From Chara braunii (Eukaryota; Streptophyta; Charophyceae; Charales; Characeae), in NCBI GenBank assembly GCA_003427395.1, contig BFEA01000426.1, positions 1,178,763-1,204,897 on the forward strand: a stretch of 26,135 nucleotides of DNA, written 5' to 3'. The translations under genes were made by a program, and so were the position numbers. Numbering within the stretch: the stretch's first letter is position 1; every line of letters starts with the position of its first letter. Positions 21,171-26,135 of this stretch are shown in pieces. The notes below the pieces were generated by a model. It ran no database searches. It was not told the origin of the DNA and saw only the letters and a program-made list of their open reading frames with translations.

Positions 21171-23957
21171 ATGACCCAGTCCAACATCATGCAAATCATA
21201 CCACCATCCTGCCTTTCCCCAGATGCAGTTCTTTTCAGCAATCTGAATTCATACAATCAATAAAGTTGAAACTGAACTTGAACAGACATTCCTTTACTTA
21301 GTCTTGTTCAGTGTCCTGAAAGTCAAACGAAGAAACAGAGTAGGGCTGCACCTCATATATTCTGTCAGCGATGCAATGAGTAGTACAGATATGGTTTATA
21401 ACTGGGTTTATAGAGAGAAGATAATGGTTACCTATCAGTTCCCTGCCTCCAGAACTCCTCCTGAGTTCCGGCAGAGCTCCCGCAATCGGTGGGGCAACCT
21501 CCCACAAAGGCCTTGGCGCGGATTACGGGTTGCAATCCCGCCTGCCGCCTTCCTCTCAGAACCAGTGGACTAGACTTAGAGTAAGAAAGGCAGAAGTAGA
21601 GGATTTCAGTCTCTCAGATCCAAGAGAGGTGCTCTCAGACTCGCAGGAGAGGGCCTTGGTACCTTCAACGCCTGAGGGCCTCACAATGGCAGCCAATATG
21701 ACAGTTTGGTCAAGTCAAAGTCAGCAGCCGAGTTCAAAAGTCGGGACTAACCCCCTACGATACCCAGCTTGATTACCCCTCCAATCCTCACTCGACCGCG
21801 GCCATATGGCAACGTGTAACGGTCCTTACACGCAACAACAGTTTATGTGCAGTCCCCTGACACCACAACAGTACCCAACAGTGTAGATCGTCAGCAGTCT
21901 ACGCCCAGCACGTAGATGTGGCCTGAGCCCGACCAATAATAGCAGCTCCCCAGGTAGCAGCGATGACCCCTCTTTCACAATCACAGTTGTCCCACTCTAT
22001 CTAGCTTGATATCCCAAGCATACTGGCCATATGCCAGCCTGCATCCGCATGGCTGGCCTGCTGCCACTCGTTCGATATGTTGGGCATAACGTCGCAGTGT
22101 GCAGTGGCCACGACTGCCACTACCGCAGATCGCCACTAACTGGAGCTGTCACGATGCCCCTTAGCGGAAGCACAACTGCTAGCAGCCCCTCTCGAAAAGC
22201 ACAGTATTGCACTGCAGCCAACTCAACAGAGGTTTGGCAGCGCACCGTCCGCAATACTGCATGATAGGCAAGTAGCACCCCGGCTTGTAACGAGCCATAA
22301 TATTAATATTATTACCAAACTTCCCCGCCGCCGCGCCACAGGACCATAACAGATGTCGTGGGCACAACGCACAGTATACAACAGAAATAAGTGTAGCTTC
22401 GAGCACTCGGCAGCACTGTTGACTTCAGCAATAGCAAGCCGACTGTAGCATGACCTTCGTATGCAAGTGCATGTTCGCAGCGCTGCCGGCTTCAATAGTA
22501 CCTCGACCTTCACAATCCCCTTCCTCGCTCTAGCCTCGCGGCCGTGCCCTTGACGTTCGCACGTGGGCAGGCTCCGCTCTCTCCCTCTCTTCACAGTGAG
22601 AGCTTCAATTATCGGCGGGCAACGCACGCGTTAACAGGTAAGTCTCCGGCCCCGCGGGAGCCCTCCCGCTACCTCCATCAGTAGGTTGGGCAAAATCGAA
22701 GTGGACCTTTCGCCAAACAGCGGACAGGTACGTTCGCCCCCTCGGAATAGATGGCTCACGCGGAGCTCCCGGCGGCCTCACTCCCCAACCCGTCGCCTAG
22801 ACCAGGGACCCGACACAACTAAGCAATTCGCAACGCATCGCCCCCCTCTACACTCCTCCGCCTGCCCGAATCCGTAAGGAGTCGAACAGACTTCACCATC
22901 TCCTCTCCCGGACTCCCTCTTCGATTCTTTGTTTTCAGCCGAGCAAGGTATACTCCCTCCTCTCCACTTTGTTCCTCCGCCCTCGCGAACCCCCAGGTGA
23001 CACTTTAGCTCGCTCGGCTTTGGCGATGATGTGATCTCCGCTTCACCATGTCTACTCCCCCCCTGCCGTTACTCCAATGCATCTGGCATAAAAATGCGCC
23101 CGGATCCTCCTTCCCCTTCCGTTTACTTCCGCGGGCGGCCTTACCTATCGGATTCGTCGGGGACTAAAACCCCGATCTCGGATCTCCCGTCACCAAGAAC
23201 GGCCGAGAGATCGCCGGGCTAACCGAACCTCCTCTCCCGCTCACCCTCCTTCCACCATAGCCTGGTGCACCTAATTTTCTCTCCTCCTTCAGTTCTACTA
23301 ACCGATTACTGAAACTAACTTCACATTCGGGATCGCCCGTTATCTAAACCCCAAGGGCGACCCTTCCCTTGATCGACTCCGGCAAGGGCCGAGCGAGCCA
23401 CACTCCCCCGACAGTTCGACTCTTTCTTCCATCCCCACTGCGCATGTATCCTGCGCATCCTCCCGTCCAAGTTCACGCGCTCCCTTCCCTGCCTCGCCCT
23501 CACTCTCACAGCGCACCTCCGCCCGGTGCGCTATCGCTCGCCCACTTCGCAACGCTGGCTGGCCAGCGCCTCCGCCCGCCGCGACCGATATCGGTCCTGC
23601 CTCTGACCTACCGCTACCCGTCGTCCCCCTACCAAGAGCACCTGACGCCACCTGAGTCCAGGTACCTCCCGGCCTCCCCCGTCTGCGCAGTTTTTCTCCG
23701 GTCGGCCCAGTCATTGCGGCGCGCAGTCCCACAGCCGTGCGAGTTTAGTATCCTCGAACAGGTTCCGATGGCATGCGGGGCCGGATTCCGGCCAGATACC
23801 CCCGTGGCCCAGTTAGCATGGGTACTCCCATTCTCGTACATGGGCCACACAAGCCTTCTCCGTATCATTTCAATTTTCTTTGGACGCCCCGAAGGACGCA
23901 CCCAACAATCCCTCCGCAGCCCTGCGAAATGGCTTGGGGTGAGCCCGGGATACGGGT
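21171..23957. other. LTR body without recognisable gene (right copy)
   Basis: Matches 2041-4834 at high identity. No domain or RNA gene seen. Open frames differ from those in the left copy because of small indels, which argues against coding. Confidence 0.6.
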
Positions 23958-23980
23958 TTTACTCATCAAATCCCACATCT

Positions 23981-24035
23981 GAGTTCGAATACCGGTCAGT
24001 ATTCCTATCAGTTTGTGGGTGTACCCACTAAGCTA
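23981..24035 (-). promoter_or_regulatory. tRNA-like A box and B box (right copy)
   Basis: Minus strand TAGCTTAGTGGG (24035-24024) and GGTATTCGAACTC (23993-23981), same spacing as at 4858-4912. One transition in the A box keeps the consensus. Confidence 0.45.
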
Positions 24036-24157
24036 AGCTCTTGGGGCCTGCCACACCCTCAGCACCGCGGCGCGGCCGCATAAACTGTTTATAATCGCAC
24101 TTCAAGCAATCCTCCGAGTACAACCCACCCCACGTGACCCTATTTCAACCCTGGTAT

Positions 24158-24178
24158 CGCGCCCCGAAGCGGGGTGCG
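24158..24178. other. GC-rich hairpin (right copy)
   Basis: CGCGCCCC (24158-24165) pairs with GGGGTGCG (24171-24178) around GAAGC, identical to 5035-5055. Confidence 0.6.
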
Positions 24179-25120
24179 AGTAAAAAGGCTGAAACAAAAA
24201 TAACAAGGGGTACATAAGAATTTAACAGCGAAACAATACGGGAAAAGGGAGGGGCCCGTAGGTCGGGCCCGCCGCCGCACCCGCTAACGAAACCGAGGGG
24301 GATAGCCCTTCCGGGCCCTCAACCCCTCAGGTTTCGCTCCATGCTGTTCCGCTGCTGCGCCATCGCCCGCTGGCCTCGATGCCCGAACCCCCGTAGTGTC
24401 AGCCCAATGTCGTAACCTATAGGGCTAAGCCCAAGCCTGGTACCCGTGGACTCGAATCTCCTAATGACGAGGTAGCGCACGACTTTTGGGTCCAAGGAGA
24501 CACCTTACGCCACTGCCCGGCCCACACTCACACAGAAGACCACCCAAAAACTCATGTCGGCCTACTGTCCTTGCCGTGGCCACCCGTCCTTAACCAAATC
24601 CATCAGGTCCCATCATCTGGATTTTCTGGATTTCCGCGTAAGTCCACACCGGCTTACTAAACCGTCCATCGTACCACGCAGAACCAGAGAAAAAACGCTC
24701 ATGGTTTAATCAATTTAATCAAGACAAAAATGACATGTGATGATAGAGCACGTCGACGAACAACCATGCCGTGTCTTCTATTGCGATCAAAAGGGAGAAG
24801 AAATCACGCGCGCCTCAATGCTGCGCGCCCACACACTTTCTAACCCTAAATGTTACCGCCGAATCTTTAGTCCGCGCGCCCCCGCAACTCGCGCAGTCTT
24901 CCCAAAAATTCTGAATGGACCCATTCCTCTGTCAACTACAAAAACCCAGTGTGAGTACCCTTGTAAGGGTATTCGCACCGACAGCGTTGGCTCAATGTCT
25001 CCGATAAAGGCTGTGTGCCTGGATACGGGTACTGCACATTGTTTTTTTGTATCATGCTTGCCGTGATAAGCAACCGGACTGGTGCCCCCCAGAGTAGAAG
25101 GGGCTGAGTGTGTCTGTAGA

Positions 25121-25141
25121 ATATATATATATATATATATA
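25121..25141. repeat. (TA)n microsatellite
   Basis: Uninterrupted AT alternation for about 21 bases, 11 bases before the only ambiguous base of the window (25153). Confidence 0.9.
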
Positions 25142-25404
25142 CCAGCGGCGTGNGTGATGGGGTGTGAACCGACAGTCTGTAGAGTTTTCCATCTGGTGTG
25201 GTTGAGTGATAGTCTACTTTGATTTTGGTTAAGGTAGATTATCATTTATAGTGTAATCAGTGAGGGGATTCCTGCAGACTGTTGAGGGTTCAGCCTCCTG
25301 ATGAGTTGGTGAGACTCCGACGAAACAATTTGTCACAGCCCCTCGTTTGTTGTCCTCTTCTCTCTCTCTGCCTACGGTTTACCAGGCAGTTCTGTTTGTG
25401 ACGA

Positions 25405-25439
25405 GATATATATATATATATGTATTTATATATATCGTC

Positions 25440-25473
<34 letters not shown>

Positions 25474-25474
25474 G

Positions 25475-25506
<32 letters not shown>
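25405..25506. repeat. compound (TA)n-(GA)n microsatellite
   Basis: Interrupted TA/TG alternation to about 25488, then GA repeats to 25506. Open frames that cross it are artefacts of the repeat. Confidence 0.9.
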
Positions 25507-25609
25507 TACACATCATCGTCGAACTGACCGGCCCTATGGAATTCAGGATTATAGTACTTCACTCATCTGCTTCCGATGGAGCTCGACTCGGGTCTGTGTT
25601 TCAACAATT

Positions 25610-25684
25610 CAGTGGTCACAACCCACGTTTTGAATGGGCAAAAAAACAGTGGTCACAACCCATGTTTTGAATGGGCAAAAAAAA
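25610..25684. repeat. 37-38-bp tandem repeat, two units
   Basis: Units 25610-25646 and 25647-25684 both begin CAGTGGTCACAACCCA and end in an A run. A third, strongly diverged unit may follow from 25685 to 25733. Confidence 0.85.
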
Positions 25685-25818
25685 CAGTCGTCCGCAGGTC
25701 AGTCCCGACCGTAGTTCAAAACGGCAATAATAACAGTGGCCCGCGTTATACACATGGTGCCTGTTCGAAACAGACACTTTTGTCTTTTTTTTTTTTTTTT
25801 TTTTCCCGGTTGTGCCGC

Positions 25819-25837
25819 AGATGTGTATAAGAGACAG
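25819..25837. other. Tn5 mosaic-end adapter (library artefact)
   Basis: AGATGTGTATAAGAGACAG matches exactly the 19-base mosaic end used in Tn5 tagmentation libraries. It joins poly-T flank to a copy of the 17.7 kb LTR-like repeat and is not genomic. Confidence 0.95.
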
Positions 25838-25947
25838 ACTTAGTATAAAACCGCGCGGACGCAGGGCCTACTCATATCGACTAGCAATGCAATCGTACGC
25901 AAGCGGTCGCAATGATGGCGTACCATGTAGTACCCATACTTATGTGG
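25838..25947. repeat. copy of 17698-17809, displaced by adapters
   Basis: Nearly identical to 17698-17809, including TATAAAACCGC and the ACTTATG-GG end. It lies between two adapter sequences, so its place here is not reliable. Confidence 0.85.
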
Positions 25948-25985
25948 CTGTCTCTTATACACATCTAGATGTGTATAAGAGACAG
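25948..25985. other. mate-pair junction adapter (library artefact)
   Basis: CTGTCTCTTATACACATCT (25948-25966) is followed at once by its reverse complement (25967-25985). This is the head-to-head mosaic-end junction formed when tagmented fragments are circularised for mate-pair libraries. Reading through it yields the artefact peptide SYTHLDVYKRQ. Confidence 0.97.
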
Positions 25986-26135
25986 CCACACACCACGCGC
26001 ACACCACTTTACAAACGCAAAAATAAAACACACACACACGCACATACGAAACGACACAACACAAACAACGCGACAACGCTCCTAGCCCCTCGGTAGCCAT
26101 CCCATAACTTTCCGACGCGGAAATCGGATAGGCGT
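25986..26135. repeat. copy of 17545-17689, displaced by adapter
   Basis: Matches 17545-17689 to the window end. In the intact copy this block precedes 17698-17809; here it follows it, as expected when two ends of a circularised fragment meet at the adapter. Confidence 0.85.

Larger units (their letters stand above)
209..24983 (-). mobile_element. giant LTR retrotransposon, outer element
   Basis: Two direct copies of one ~5.65 kb sequence bracket 13.5 kb of internal DNA. The copies start with TG and end with CA on the plus strand. On the minus strand the right copy would be the 5' LTR, and directly inside it lies a sequence resembling the complement of a plant initiator tRNA-Met 3' end. By eye the copies differ at about 2 to 7 positions per 100 in the stretches I compared, mostly by transitions. 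Against this reading, no polypurine tract adjoins the left copy and only 3 bp (GCG) are shared by the flanks. The alternative is a segmental duplication around unrelated retroelement DNA. Confidence 0.65.
19330..24983 (-). repeat. right long direct repeat (putative 5' LTR)
   Basis: Partner of 209-5850. It has a ~20-bp segment near 20461-20480 that the left copy lacks; this completes a perfect 9-bp stem GACTGAACT/AGTTCAGTC (20470-20478, 20485-20493). It ends GCACCGACA before unrelated flank. Otherwise it has the same internal layout as the left copy. Confidence 0.7.
24984..25818. other. right flank
   Basis: No gene seen. It carries microsatellites, a single N at 25153, a 10-bp imperfect inverted repeat GATAGTCTAC/GTAGATTATC near 25208-25243 and a poly-T (25785-25804). 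Confidence 0.55.

Noticed and set aside
25773-25804. AGACA/TGTCT hairpin followed by 20 T, like a bacterial terminator
   Set aside because: The context is eukaryotic repeat DNA with no gene upstream; the poly-T is one of several homopolymers.
25812-26100. open frames encoding MCIRDR and SYTHLDVYKRQ
   Set aside because: They are translations of the sequencing adapter.

Overview
The window looks like retrotransposon-dominated nuclear DNA of a green plant lineage. The coding remains are Ty3/Gypsy-type, and two candidate primer-binding sites match 3' ends of plant tRNAs (initiator Met and Asp). From memory, the gag and pol wording resembles predicted proteins of the charophyte alga Chara; I could not check this. 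I see no intact host gene, no rRNA gene and no convincing functional tRNA gene.

Layout: 1-208 is left flank. 209-5850 and 19330-24983 are two direct copies of one roughly 5.65 kb sequence, bounded by TG and CA. I read them as very long LTRs of a 24.8 kb minus-strand element, because an initiator-Met-like primer-binding site abuts the inner edge of the right copy (19304-19329). No polypurine tract is visible at the other inner edge, where two perfect 7-bp hairpins sit. The LTRs carry no recognisable gene. They hold a ~122-bp tandem array with a hairpin in each unit, a family of stem-loops with a constant loop and changing stems, a GC-rich hairpin, and a tRNA-like A-box/B-box pair.

Inside the LTR pair, minus strand from right to left: outer internal DNA (about 18081-19303); an LTR-like stretch starting at 17115; a second, better primer-binding site of tRNA-Asp type (17095-17112); gag (16773-15388), protease (to 13744), reverse transcriptase, RNase H and integrase (13745-10632); then a second gag-like gene with its own CCHC zinc knuckle (10466-7790); then non-coding DNA with further hairpin repeats (5851-7789). 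The gag-pol therefore probably belongs to a second element nested in the first. Every gene is broken. Most stop codons fit single C-to-T or G-to-A changes, and two acidic residues at or near catalytic sites in RT and RNase H have become Asn.

Right flank (24984-26135): microsatellites, one N, a short tandem repeat, then an assembly artefact. Tn5 mosaic-end adapter lies at 25819-25837, and a full head-to-head mate-pair junction adapter lies at 25948-25985, joining pieces of the 17.5-17.8 kb LTR-like repeat in swapped order. Sequence right of about 25819 should not be read as contiguous genome.
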